Origin: JBFGCM01 sp041581135
GTDB lineage: Bacteria; Actinomycetota; Acidimicrobiia; Spongiisociales; UBA5794
Length of the DNA: 5,085 bases
Assembly: GCA_041581135.1 (NCBI GenBank)
Contig: JBFGCM010000145.1
Span: forward strand, 1 to 5,085
Direction: 5' to 3'
The notes under the pieces were generated by a model. That model was not told the DNA's origin, searched no databases, and worked only from the letters and a program-made list of their open reading frames with translations. The position numbers and the translations under genes are program-made. Each line of letters begins with the position of its first letter. Position 1 is the stretch's first letter. Below, in pieces: positions 1-5,085 of the stretch.

Positions 1-661
1 CGACGAGGATGTACCGGAAGCGGTCCTGGTACTCCTCCAGGGCCTCGGGGAACGCCGCGAACAGCTCGACGGTCACCATGAGCAGGTCGTCGAAGTCCAT
101 GGCCGACGCCTCCAGCAGGCGCTGCTGGTAGAGCCGGTACACGTCGGCGACCTTCTCGTGGTAGTAGCCGGCATCGGTGGCGGCGAAGGTCTCGTAATCG
201 ATGAGCTCGTTCTTGGCGTTGGAGATGGCGGCGCGGATGTTGCGCGGCGAGAAGCGTTTTGGGTCGAGGTCGAGGTCTTTGACACACAGCGTGATGAGCC
301 GCAACGAGTCGGCGGCGTCGTAGATGGAGAACGCCGAGCGATAACCCAGTCGGTGGGCCTCCCGACGCAGGATGCGGCTGCATGCCGAGTGAAACGTCGA
401 CACCCACATGCTGCGGGCGACGGGCCCGATGAGTCGCTCCACTCGCTCCTTCATCTCGGCGGCGGCCTTGTTGGTGAACGTGATGGCCAAGATGGCGTGG
501 GGCGGGACGTCGAGATCGCGGATGAGGTGGGCGATGCGTCGGGTCAACACGCGCGTCTTGCCTGACCCGGCGCCGGCCACGACGAGAACGGGCCCCTCGG
601 TGGCGGCCACCGCCTCCCGCTGGGCAGGGTTGAGGTCTTGGAGCAGCTGGGATTCCGGCAT
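1..661 (-). CDS. pcrA: ATP-dependent DNA helicase PcrA/UvrD, N-terminal part (cut by left window edge)
   Basis: This is a superfamily 1A 3'-5' DNA helicase that acts in the cytoplasm in nucleotide excision repair, replication restart and removal of RecA or stalled polymerase from DNA. I translated the 220 visible residues from the minus strand. In order they show a Q motif (LNPAQREAV, 10-18), Walker A (GAGSGKT, 30-36), motif Ia (ITFTNKAAAEM, 60-70), motif Ib (STFHSACSRILRR, 88-100) and the AMDFDDLL segment (187-194). The window ends after YILV, exactly where the family has its Walker B D-E-x-Q-D. Full-length members are about 700-800 residues, so roughly 30% is visible. The ATG at 661-659 is the only sensible start: an in-frame TAA lies five codons upstream (676-674) and no start codon lies between it and the Q motif. 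No Shine-Dalgarno sequence precedes it. PcrA/UvrD1 is preferred over RecB- or Rep-type helicases because of the combined motif wording; the exact paralogue is less certain. Confidence 0.95.
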   Translation of the reverse strand, partial: MPESQLLQDLNPAQREAVAATEGPVLVVAGAGSGKTRVLTRRIAHLIRDLDVPPHAILAITFTNKAAAEMKERVERLIGPVARSMWVSTFHSACSRILRREAHRLGYRSAFSIYDAADSLRLITLCVKDLDLDPKRFSPRNIRAAISNAKNELIDYETFAATDAGYYHEKVADVYRLYQQRLLEASAMDFDDLLMVTVELFAAFPEALEEYQDRFRYILV

Positions 662-670
662 GGAGGGCCG

Positions 671-676
671 ATCTTA
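671..676 (-). promoter_or_regulatory. Candidate -10 element (TAAGAT) for pcrA, implying a leaderless or near-leaderless mRNA
   Basis: Read on the minus strand, TAAGAT ends 9 bases before the pcrA ATG, so transcription would start within about 0-4 bases of the start codon. The hexamer matches the TAnnnT pattern of actinobacterial housekeeping promoters. No good -35 is visible; the 17-bp-spaced hexamer reads TAGTTC. The lack of a Shine-Dalgarno sequence before pcrA fits a leaderless transcript. The assignment rests on position and a short motif only. Confidence 0.4.
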
Positions 677-750
677 CCCGCGTGCCGCCTCCCGAACTAC
701 ATGGATGTGAGTATTGCCTCGAGGACCCGAACGGCCGGCGATACACGGGG

Positions 751-756
751 TACGTT
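751..756 (+). promoter_or_regulatory. Candidate -10 element (TACGTT) for the DUF1353 membrane protein gene
   Basis: TACGTT fits the TAnnnT pattern of actinobacterial -10 boxes. It would place the transcription start near 763, giving a leader of about 17 bases that still contains the ribosome binding site at 768-775. No convincing -35 lies upstream. An alternative pairing is TTGCCT (714-719) with GATACA (740-745), but its 20-bp spacing is too long. The 662-779 gap separates divergent genes, so a plus-strand promoter must lie here or within pcrA. Confidence 0.3.
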
Positions 757-767
757 GAAGGGAGACG

Positions 768-775
768 AAAGGAGG
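768..775 (+). promoter_or_regulatory. Strong ribosome binding site (AAAGGAGG) fixing the start at 780
   Basis: AAAGGAGG is close to the ideal complement of the 16S rRNA 3' end and sits 4 bases before the ATG at 780. It supports this start over others in the area, and contrasts with the divergent pcrA gene, which has no such site. Confidence 0.75.
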
Positions 776-779
776 CGGC

Positions 780-1565
780 ATGCCCTTCACCACGGTCGAC
801 GAGACCGACTTCCCCGTTCCGGTGCTGGCGCAGGTGGACAAGAAGAGCTTTCAGATCTGCGTGCCCTTCAAGTACCGGCGCAGAGACGCTGATCCCTGGA
901 TACAGGTTCCCGAGCGGCGCGATGACACGACCGATCTCACCTCCGTCCCAGGCTTCCTGCTATGGCTGGTCCCCCGCTACGGGGCCCACACCTTGGCGGC
1001 CTTGGTGCATGACCAGCTGGTGCGCGGCGATCGCAGAGCCGCCGATGCCGCCTTCCGTGACGCCCTCGGCGAGCTCAAGGTGCCGCTGATCCGACGGTGG
1101 TTCATGTGGGCAGCCGTGAGCCTGGCCACGATGGTCGACGCCAAGGGTCTAGAGCGGCTGCGAGTGATCGTCTGGGGAGTCATCGTGCTGCTGGCGTCTG
1201 CGACCTTCTGGCAGAGCCGCTTCGCCGAGTTGGGCGAATGGGAGCCATGGTCGTTCTTGTTCTTCGGTCAGACGTGGTGGTTCGACCTCGTGATCATCGC
1301 CGCCGCCGCGAGCGTCTTCTTCCCCCGCCTCGGGCTCGGCATGGTTGCCGGCGCCGGCTTGTGGTTCATCTTCGTGCCCACGGTGTTCGTGCTGGATGCG
1401 CTGGTCGTCTACGTGATCTTGGAGTGGATCGCCGGGCGGGTCTGGGGGATGCGTAAGGACGTACACGAGAACGCGGTGATCATGAACACCGCCGAGCCGC
1501 CGCCACGCCAGCGGGGATGTCCGGAGCTGGCCGGCTGGGAGACCGAACCGCCCGACACCGTTTGA
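780..1565 (+). CDS. DUF1353-like domain protein with about four C-terminal membrane helices, function unknown
   Basis: This 261-residue protein starts at an ATG with a strong ribosome binding site and ends at TGA. Residues about 10-115 resemble DUF1353 (Pfam PF07087): TDLTSVP (51-57), a hydrophobic stretch, then A-A-L-V-H-D-Q-L (73-80) and ADAAFRDAL (88-96), matching the family's TDLASVP, (L)VHD and AD..F..AL wording. DUF1353 has no established biochemical role and is common in phages. The second half looks membrane-embedded, with hydrophobic segments near 128-144, 167-182, 184-200 and 201-219. Basic residues flank the first (RR 105-106, ERLR 125-128) and last (GR..R.K) helices, and an acidic loop (AELGEWEP) lies between helices 1 and 2, so both ends are probably cytoplasmic. 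The helices are rich in tryptophan. A polar, proline-containing tail (about 224-261) follows. It is divergent from pcrA and convergent with the propeller gene, so it is probably transcribed alone. The domain call is moderately sure; no function is proposed. Confidence 0.75.
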   Translation: MPFTTVDETDFPVPVLAQVDKKSFQICVPFKYRRRDADPWIQVPERRDDTTDLTSVPGFLLWLVPRYGAHTLAALVHDQLVRGDRRAADAAFRDALGELKVPLIRRWFMWAAVSLATMVDAKGLERLRVIVWGVIVLLASATFWQSRFAELGEWEPWSFLFFGQTWWFDLVIIAAAASVFFPRLGLGMVAGAGLWFIFVPTVFVLDALVVYVILEWIAGRVWGMRKDVHENAVIMNTAEPPPRQRGCPELAGWETEPPDTV

Positions 1566-1570
1566 GCGGA

Positions 1571-1597
1571 TGCCCCCGCCCGGTTAGGGCGGGGGCA
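1571..1597. terminator. Perfect hairpin between convergent genes, probable bidirectional terminator
   Basis: TGCCCCCGCCC (1571-1581) and GGGCGGGGGCA (1587-1597) are exact inverted repeats forming an 11-bp, almost all-G/C stem around a 5-base loop (GGTTA). It begins 6 bases after the DUF1353 gene's stop and lies 20 bases beyond the end of the convergent propeller gene, so it can serve both. No T-tract follows on either strand. Actinobacteria often use such hairpins without a U-tract, so I call it a terminator on structure and position. Confidence 0.8.
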
Positions 1598-1617
1598 CCT
1601 CAGGCCAGAGAACGAGG

Positions 1618-3009
1618 CTACGTCGATAGCCGCATGATGATCAACCCGTTCAGTCCATCGCTGGCGATGATGCTGCCGCTGTCGAAGTACGGGAACACGC
1701 CCCACGGCCCCACATAGATGTTGATGTTGTGATTCATGTGATTGTTGGGGATGCGGGGCTCGGTGTCCATATGGGCCACCTCGGTCAGCACGCCGCTCGC
1801 CACGTCGCTCGCATCGAGCACTCGCACGCCGGCCGTGTAGTGGGCCTGATAGACCTTGTCGCCCTTGATGAACAGGTTGTGGTCGATCGAGGCCGCCGGT
1901 GAATCGAACGTGCCGATCAACGACGGGGCGTCCAAGTCCCGGATGTCGAAGATGTACGTCCGCGCCGTGTCGGGCAGATCGGGATTCTGCGGGTCCGAGA
2001 GACCGTCCAGTTCGTCGCCCTCGTCGCCCAACAACAGGTAGTCGTGGTCTTCGGTCGCCCAACCCTGGTGGGTGAACGAGGCACCTGGATAAGTGGTCGT
2101 CGACAGCTCGACGACGCTCGCCGGGTTGGTGACGTCGTAGATACCGAGCTCACGGTCGCCGCCGTTGAAGACGAATGCGATCTCATGGCCCGAGTAGACG
2201 CTATCCGAACCCTCGTACGTGACGACTTGGGCGTCGTGGGAGTCGATGCCGAGAACCTGGCCAACCTCGATTGGTGCCAGGGGATCGGCGGTGAGGTCGA
2301 GAATGACCATTCCTTCCTGCGTGAATCCAGGATCGACGGCCAGGTTCTTGGTGACGCCCGTCAGGTAGGCGCGCCCCGTCGCTTCGTTGATCGAGATGTT
2401 GTGGGCGGCGCGGTAGCCGCCCGCGCTGTAGCGGGCGTCCTCGACCAGAGCCGTACCGGCCGGCACTTCCGCCAAGGCGTCCAGACGGGTGAGGTCGAAT
2501 ATGGCGACTCCGGCGTCCCGCACCTCGGTGGTCCAGTAGGCGTGGTCGTTGTAGGTCTTGATGTCCCACCAGAAGTTGAGGAGGGTGTCCGGGTTCGTTG
2601 TCGGCACGATGCCGAGGTACTCGGGGTCGGTGGGATCGGTGATTCGCACGAAGGCCACTCCGGACGACGTGCCGACGATGGCGTATTCGTCGCCGGTGTT
2701 CGAGGACGTCCATCCCCAGATATCGGACAGGAAGCTGGCTCCAGTGAAGATCAGCCGGGTGGCGCCCAACTCGGCGTTGGTCACCTGACCGAGGAAGTCG
2801 AGACCGACCGTGACGGGAAACGGTCCAAGAACCGACGGCATGCCCTTTCCGGTGTTCTTCGCCCGCTTCGCTACGAGCACCTCTCCCGGCTGCGGCCCGA
2901 GCTCCTTGGCTGTCTTGGGCAGCTCCTCACCGTGGTCGGCCACCGCGATTGGCACCAACGCCAGGCTCGCCACAACCGCCACCGCCACAACAATCAAGAT
3001 CTTGCGCAC
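1618..3009 (-). CDS. Secreted choice-of-anchor B family protein (LVIVD-repeat type, predicted beta-propeller), no anchor
   Basis: The protein has 463 residues. The start is the GTG at 3009-3007, preceded by GAAGGGAG with 7-base spacing. A longer reading from GTG 3036 (472 residues) lacks a ribosome binding site and would place extra residues before the signal peptide. Residues 1-24 are a signal peptide: MRK, a long hydrophobic core, then AVA before Asp25. A linker to about residue 80 leads into the domain. Choice-of-anchor B wording includes SDIWGW (95-100), FVRITDPTDPEYLG (120-133), DIKTYNDHAYW (149-159), AHNISINEATG (202-212), HQGWATEDHDYLLLGDE (314-330) and SIDHNLFIKGDKVYQAHY (374-391). 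The family is built from LVIVD-like repeats expected to fold as a propeller and usually carries a variable C-terminal anchor. Here the chain ends at GLIIMRLST with no LPXTG, membrane helix or similar, so it is probably released outside the cell. The molecular role of the family is unknown. Family assignment is from motif memory but extensive. Confidence 0.88.
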   Translation of the reverse strand: MRKILIVVAVAVVASLALVPIAVADHGEELPKTAKELGPQPGEVLVAKRAKNTGKGMPSVLGPFPVTVGLDFLGQVTNAELGATRLIFTGASFLSDIWGWTSSNTGDEYAIVGTSSGVAFVRITDPTDPEYLGIVPTTNPDTLLNFWWDIKTYNDHAYWTTEVRDAGVAIFDLTRLDALAEVPAGTALVEDARYSAGGYRAAHNISINEATGRAYLTGVTKNLAVDPGFTQEGMVILDLTADPLAPIEVGQVLGIDSHDAQVVTYEGSDSVYSGHEIAFVFNGGDRELGIYDVTNPASVVELSTTTYPGASFTHQGWATEDHDYLLLGDEGDELDGLSDPQNPDLPDTARTYIFDIRDLDAPSLIGTFDSPAASIDHNLFIKGDKVYQAHYTAGVRVLDASDVASGVLTEVAHMDTEPRIPNNHMNHNINIYVGPWGVFPYFDSGSIIASDGLNGLIIMRLST

Positions 3010-3016
3010 AACTCTG

Positions 3017-3024
3017 CTCCCTTC
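3017..3024 (-). promoter_or_regulatory. Ribosome binding site (GAAGGGAG) selecting the GTG start at 3009
   Basis: On the minus strand GAAGGGAG lies 7 bases before GTG 3009. The upstream in-frame GTG at 3036 is preceded by GGATAGCTTC, which is not Shine-Dalgarno-like. This site is therefore the reason for choosing the shorter, 463-residue form with a standard signal peptide at its N-terminus. Confidence 0.7.
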
Positions 3025-3037
3025 AGGTAGAGACACG

Positions 3038-3043
3038 AAGCTA
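3038..3043 (-). promoter_or_regulatory. Candidate -10 element (TAGCTT) for the secreted propeller gene
   Basis: TAGCTT on the minus strand fits TAnnnT and would start transcription near 3031, giving a leader of about 22 bases that contains the GAAGGGAG site. No clear -35 is seen at the right distance. The surrounding 8-mer GATAGCTT recurs at 3110-3103, which could be a second promoter or a binding site, but one such repeat could be chance. If real, this start falls downstream of the alternative GTG 3036 and excludes it. Confidence 0.25.
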
Positions 3044-3271
3044 TCCGTCGTTCCTCGGTCCGGTCCCTACCCCCAACGCCCGGCGGCAGTGTCGTCCACC
3101 CAAAGCTATCAAAGCGCCATCACGACCGGCGGGCCATCTGACGCCCACCGCAATGCACCCTCAGGCAGGAAGCTTCGCCCCGGGGTAGTCCCCCTGCGCT
3201 TTCGGGAGGGAAGTGCCGCCGGCCGCCGCACGGGTAGAGGGCCGTACTCCAACGCCTCCCCTATCCCAGCC

Positions 3272-4123
3272 TTACAGATCGAAGCCGATGTCGAGTTGGG
3301 CGGCGGAATGGGTGAGCCAACCCATGGAGATGAGATCGACGCCGGTCTCTGCGATGGCACGCACCGTCTCCGGGGTGACGCCTCCCGACGCTTCGATGAC
3401 GCAGCGCCGGCCCACTCGACGCACCGCCTCCGCCAGCTCTTCGAGCGACATGTTGTCCAAGAGCACGGCGTCGACCCTTTCGGCCAGCGCTTCGTCTAGC
3501 TGCTCGAGGGAATCGACCTCGACTTCGATCTTCACCATGTGACCGATCGACGCCCGCGCCGACTTCACGGCCGCCGACACCGACCCCACGGCGGCAATGT
3601 GGTTGTCCTTGATGAGGACGGCGTCATCCAGACCGAAGCGATGGTTCACCCCTCCCCCGCACCGCACGGCGTACTTCTGCAGCGCTCGCAGGCTCGGCAG
3701 CGTCTTGCGGGTGTCGACGATTCGAGCGGGCGTATCGGCGATGCGCTCCACCATGGCTGCGGTCGCCGTGGCGACTCCGCTCAGGTGGCCGAGGAGGTTG
3801 AGACATGTGCGCTCAGCGCCGAGCAGCGAACGGGTGTTGCCCGAGACGGTGGCCAGCGCAGTGCCGGCAGCGACGTCGCTGCCATCGGCGACCAGCAGCT
3901 CGATCACGGTGTCGGGGTCGAGCAGGGAGAAGGCGCAGGTCGCTTGCTCCAGCCCCGCCACTCGACCGTCCGCCCGCACCGCGATGGTGCCCGAGCTGTG
4001 ATGACCGAGAGGAATCGTCGCGCTGCTCGTCACGTCGCCGGCCCTCCCGAGATCCTCGGCCAGCGCCGCGGCAACCAGCGCCTCGACGAGGTGCCGGGGT
4101 GGCGGGACAAGATCAGACGTCAC
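3272..4123 (-). CDS. nadC: Nicotinate-nucleotide diphosphorylase (carboxylating), quinolinate phosphoribosyltransferase
   Basis: This cytoplasmic enzyme converts quinolinate and PRPP to nicotinate mononucleotide, CO2 and pyrophosphate, the step that commits quinolinate to NAD. At 283 residues it is full length for the family. Visible signatures are EDLGRAGDVTS (23-33), LLGAERTCLNLLGHLSGVAT (100-119), DTRKT (137-141), LRALQKYAVRCGGGVNHR (145-162), LIKDNH (170-175), KIEVEVDS (198-205), LLDN (221-224), EASGGV (244-249) and DLISMGWLTHS (263-273). The expected phosphate- and quinolinate-binding basic residues are present (R105, R139, K140, H161, R162, K172), as are acidic residues in the E-V-E and LLDN strands. 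One departure is Ser144 where DTRKTxPG usually has Gly. It starts at GTG, overlapping the nadB stop by 4 bases (GTGA), and ends at TAA. The overlap indicates co-transcription and coupled translation with nadB. Confidence 0.97.
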   Translation of the reverse strand: MTSDLVPPPRHLVEALVAAALAEDLGRAGDVTSSATIPLGHHSSGTIAVRADGRVAGLEQATCAFSLLDPDTVIELLVADGSDVAAGTALATVSGNTRSLLGAERTCLNLLGHLSGVATATAAMVERIADTPARIVDTRKTLPSLRALQKYAVRCGGGVNHRFGLDDAVLIKDNHIAAVGSVSAAVKSARASIGHMVKIEVEVDSLEQLDEALAERVDAVLLDNMSLEELAEAVRRVGRRCVIEASGGVTPETVRAIAETGVDLISMGWLTHSAAQLDIGFDL

Positions 4124-5085
4124 GCCGCTCCCCGCACCGCCGCGGGCAATGCGACGGTGCGCTCCGGTGCCGGCGTGAGGCGGGTGTGTACCGCAGCCGA
4201 CTCGTCAGTCCGAGGGAAGTCCAGACGAAAGTGGCCGCCTCGGCTCTCGCGGCGGGCGAGGGCGGCCGTCGTGACCACCTCGGCTACGTCCGCCATGTTG
4301 CGGCCTGCCACCGAGTTGCTCACTCGCGGTGCCAGCGCAGCCAAGCGAACGAGAGCATCCTCCAGTCCCGGGCCGGATCGCATCACGCCAACCTCATCCC
4401 ACATGAGGCGCCTCAGCTCGGCGATGGCAGCCTTGTCGCCATCGATGCCCAGCCGCGCCGCCGAAACCGGAACCATCAACGGGCTCTGGTCGAGCCGGCG
4501 ATCATCGGTGCTGATGGCCGCAGCCGCACGAGCGCCGAAGACGAGACCCTCCAACAGGGAGTTGCTGGCGAGGCGATTGGCGCCGTGCAGGCCGGTGACG
4601 GCGGCCTCGCCGCAGGCATAGAGCCCAGGCAGCGAGGCTCGGCCTGCGTCGTCGACGTCGATTCCACCCATGTGGTAGTGCGCCGCCGGCGACACCGGCA
4701 GCCATTCCCATCGCGGGTCGATCCCGGCGTCGATGGCGCTGGCGAACACGGTGGGAAAACGGTTGGGGAAGTCGTCGCCGAGATGGGTGGCGTCCAGATA
4801 GACGTCCTGTCCCTCTTGCAGACGCCGCCAATTGGCGCGGGCCACCACGTCACGTGGTGCCAGCTCAGCGTCCGGATGCTCGTCGAGCATGAACCGATAG
4901 CCGGTGTCATCGACGAGCTGGGCCCCTGCGCCGCGCAGCGCCTCTGTGAGCAGCGGCATCGGGTCCAGGCTCGACCGCAGCGCCGTCGGGTGGAACTGCA
5001 CGAACTCTGGATCGGCGATTCGCGCTCCGGCCCGAATGGCCATGCCTAGACCATCCCCGGTGACTTCGACCGGATTGGTAGTGGC
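4120..5085 (-). CDS. nadB: L-aspartate oxidase, C-terminal 321 residues (N-terminus beyond right window edge)
   Basis: NadB is a cytoplasmic FAD enzyme that oxidises L-aspartate to iminoaspartate, which NadA condenses with dihydroxyacetone phosphate to make quinolinate. The frame is open to the last base; the first visible residues, ATTNPVEVTGDGLGMA, are the family's T-G-D-G segment. Then follow EFVQFHPTAL (27-36), APRDVVAR (76-83), AAHYHMGGI (134-142), LYACGEAAVTGLHGANRLAS (155-174) and NSLLEGLVFGARAA (175-188), then a helical domain with RRESRGGHFRLDFP (278-291). These carry the His and Arg residues assigned to substrate binding in E. coli NadB: H32, R78, H136 and R171 in fragment numbering. 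GLHGANR and SRGGHFRLD separate NadB from succinate dehydrogenase flavoproteins. The family has about 500-550 residues, so the missing part is mainly the N-terminal dinucleotide-binding region. It precedes nadC with a 4-base overlap; nadA probably lies upstream. Confidence 0.97.
   Translation of the reverse strand, partial: ATTNPVEVTGDGLGMAIRAGARIADPEFVQFHPTALRSSLDPMPLLTEALRGAGAQLVDDTGYRFMLDEHPDAELAPRDVVARANWRRLQEGQDVYLDATHLGDDFPNRFPTVFASAIDAGIDPRWEWLPVSPAAHYHMGGIDVDDAGRASLPGLYACGEAAVTGLHGANRLASNSLLEGLVFGARAAAAISTDDRRLDQSPLMVPVSAARLGIDGDKAAIAELRRLMWDEVGVMRSGPGLEDALVRLAALAPRVSNSVAGRNMADVAEVVTTAALARRESRGGHFRLDFPRTDESAAVHTRLTPAPERTVALPAAVRGAA
4128..4133 (-). promoter_or_regulatory. Ribosome binding site (GGGGAG) for nadC inside the nadB 3' end
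   Basis: GGGGAG on the minus strand lies 4 bases before the nadC GTG at 4123 and inside the last codons of nadB. With the GTGA stop/start overlap at 4123-4120, it supports GTG 4123 as the nadC start and allows ribosomes finishing nadB to reinitiate there. Confidence 0.55.

Larger units (their letters stand above)
3010..3271. other. Gene-free gap between nadC and the secreted propeller gene
   Basis: This 262-bp stretch holds no coding region I can support on either strand; its ORFs are short or run on as shadows of neighbouring genes. It should contain the 3' end of the nadBC transcript and the promoter of the propeller gene. I see the 8-mer AAGCTATC twice (3038-3045 and 3103-3110), an 8-base palindrome GAAGCTTC (3169-3176) and a weak 4-bp GGGG/CCCC stem near 3182-3193. 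None is a convincing terminator, and I recognise no riboswitch or small RNA. Confidence 0.6.

Noticed and set aside
73..565. Open frames on both strands inside the helicase region
   Set aside because: The real gene runs off the left edge on the minus strand and contains the Q motif, Walker A and motifs Ia and Ib; the other frames show no motifs.
728..741. Possible LexA (SOS) box upstream of pcrA, CGAAC with four bases then GGCGA
   Set aside because: Only the left half matches the actinobacterial CGAAC-N4-GTTCG pattern; the right half does not, so I do not call an SOS site.
2044..3030. Plus-strand open frame of 328 codons opposite the secreted propeller gene
   Set aside because: It lies antisense to a gene with clear family motifs and a signal peptide; its translation is low-complexity Val/Gly/Asp/Arg-rich with no recognisable domain, as expected of a shadow frame in high-GC DNA.
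3010..3036. Longer 472-residue form of the secreted protein starting at GTG 3036
   Set aside because: No ribosome binding site precedes it, and it adds nine polar residues ahead of a standard signal peptide. GTG 3009 has a good site at the right distance.
3050..3054. GGAAC on the minus strand as an extracytoplasmic sigma factor -35
   Set aside because: The nearest CGTGTC-like -10 is only 12 bases away, too short for the usual spacing of about 15-18.
3178..3194. Possible nadC terminator from GGGG-TAGT-CCCC
   Set aside because: The stem is only about 4 bp, competes with an adjacent CCCC run, lies about 80 bases past the nadC stop and has no T-tract.
3539..5049. Long plus-strand open frames (360 and 414 codons) opposite nadC and nadB
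   Set aside because: Their translations are Arg/Ala/Pro-rich with no motifs, whereas the minus strand encodes unmistakable NadC and NadB. High-GC genes leave antisense frames open.

Overview
The window is high-GC, chromosomal-looking bacterial DNA. It has long genes with G/C-biased third positions, two GTG starts among the four genes whose starts are visible, a helicase gene with no Shine-Dalgarno sequence and a possible leaderless start, and a NadC closely resembling the actinobacterial type. I infer an actinobacterium (Actinomycetota). A deep-branching or environmental lineage such as Acidimicrobiia is possible, but the sequence does not settle this. I see no tRNA, rRNA, CRISPR array, insertion sequence or attachment site.

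Layout from left to right: (1) 1-661, minus strand: the N-terminal 220 residues of a PcrA/UvrD-type superfamily 1 DNA helicase, cut by the window edge just before its Walker B motif. (2) 662-779: a 118-bp divergent promoter region. (3) 780-1565, plus strand: a 261-residue protein with an N-terminal DUF1353-like domain and about four C-terminal membrane helices; function unknown. (4) 1571-1597: a perfect 11-bp-stem hairpin between convergent genes, probably a two-way terminator. (5) 1618-3009, minus strand: a secreted 'choice-of-anchor B' (LVIVD-repeat type, predicted beta-propeller) protein that ends without any recognisable anchor. (6) 3010-3271: a 262-bp gene-free gap. (7) 3272-4123, minus strand: nadC, quinolinate phosphoribosyltransferase. 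(8) 4120-5085, minus strand: nadB, L-aspartate oxidase, missing its N-terminus at the window edge and overlapping nadC by 4 bases (GTGA).

nadB and nadC form a translationally coupled pair in de novo NAD synthesis: aspartate to iminoaspartate (NadB), then quinolinate (NadA, probably encoded just outside the right edge), then nicotinate mononucleotide (NadC). The helicase, the DUF1353 membrane protein and the secreted propeller protein have separate transcription signals and no evident link to NAD synthesis. I found no clear new multi-gene system. The least understood item is the DUF1353-plus-membrane protein; the secreted propeller protein and the Shine-Dalgarno-free pcrA start are secondary points of interest.
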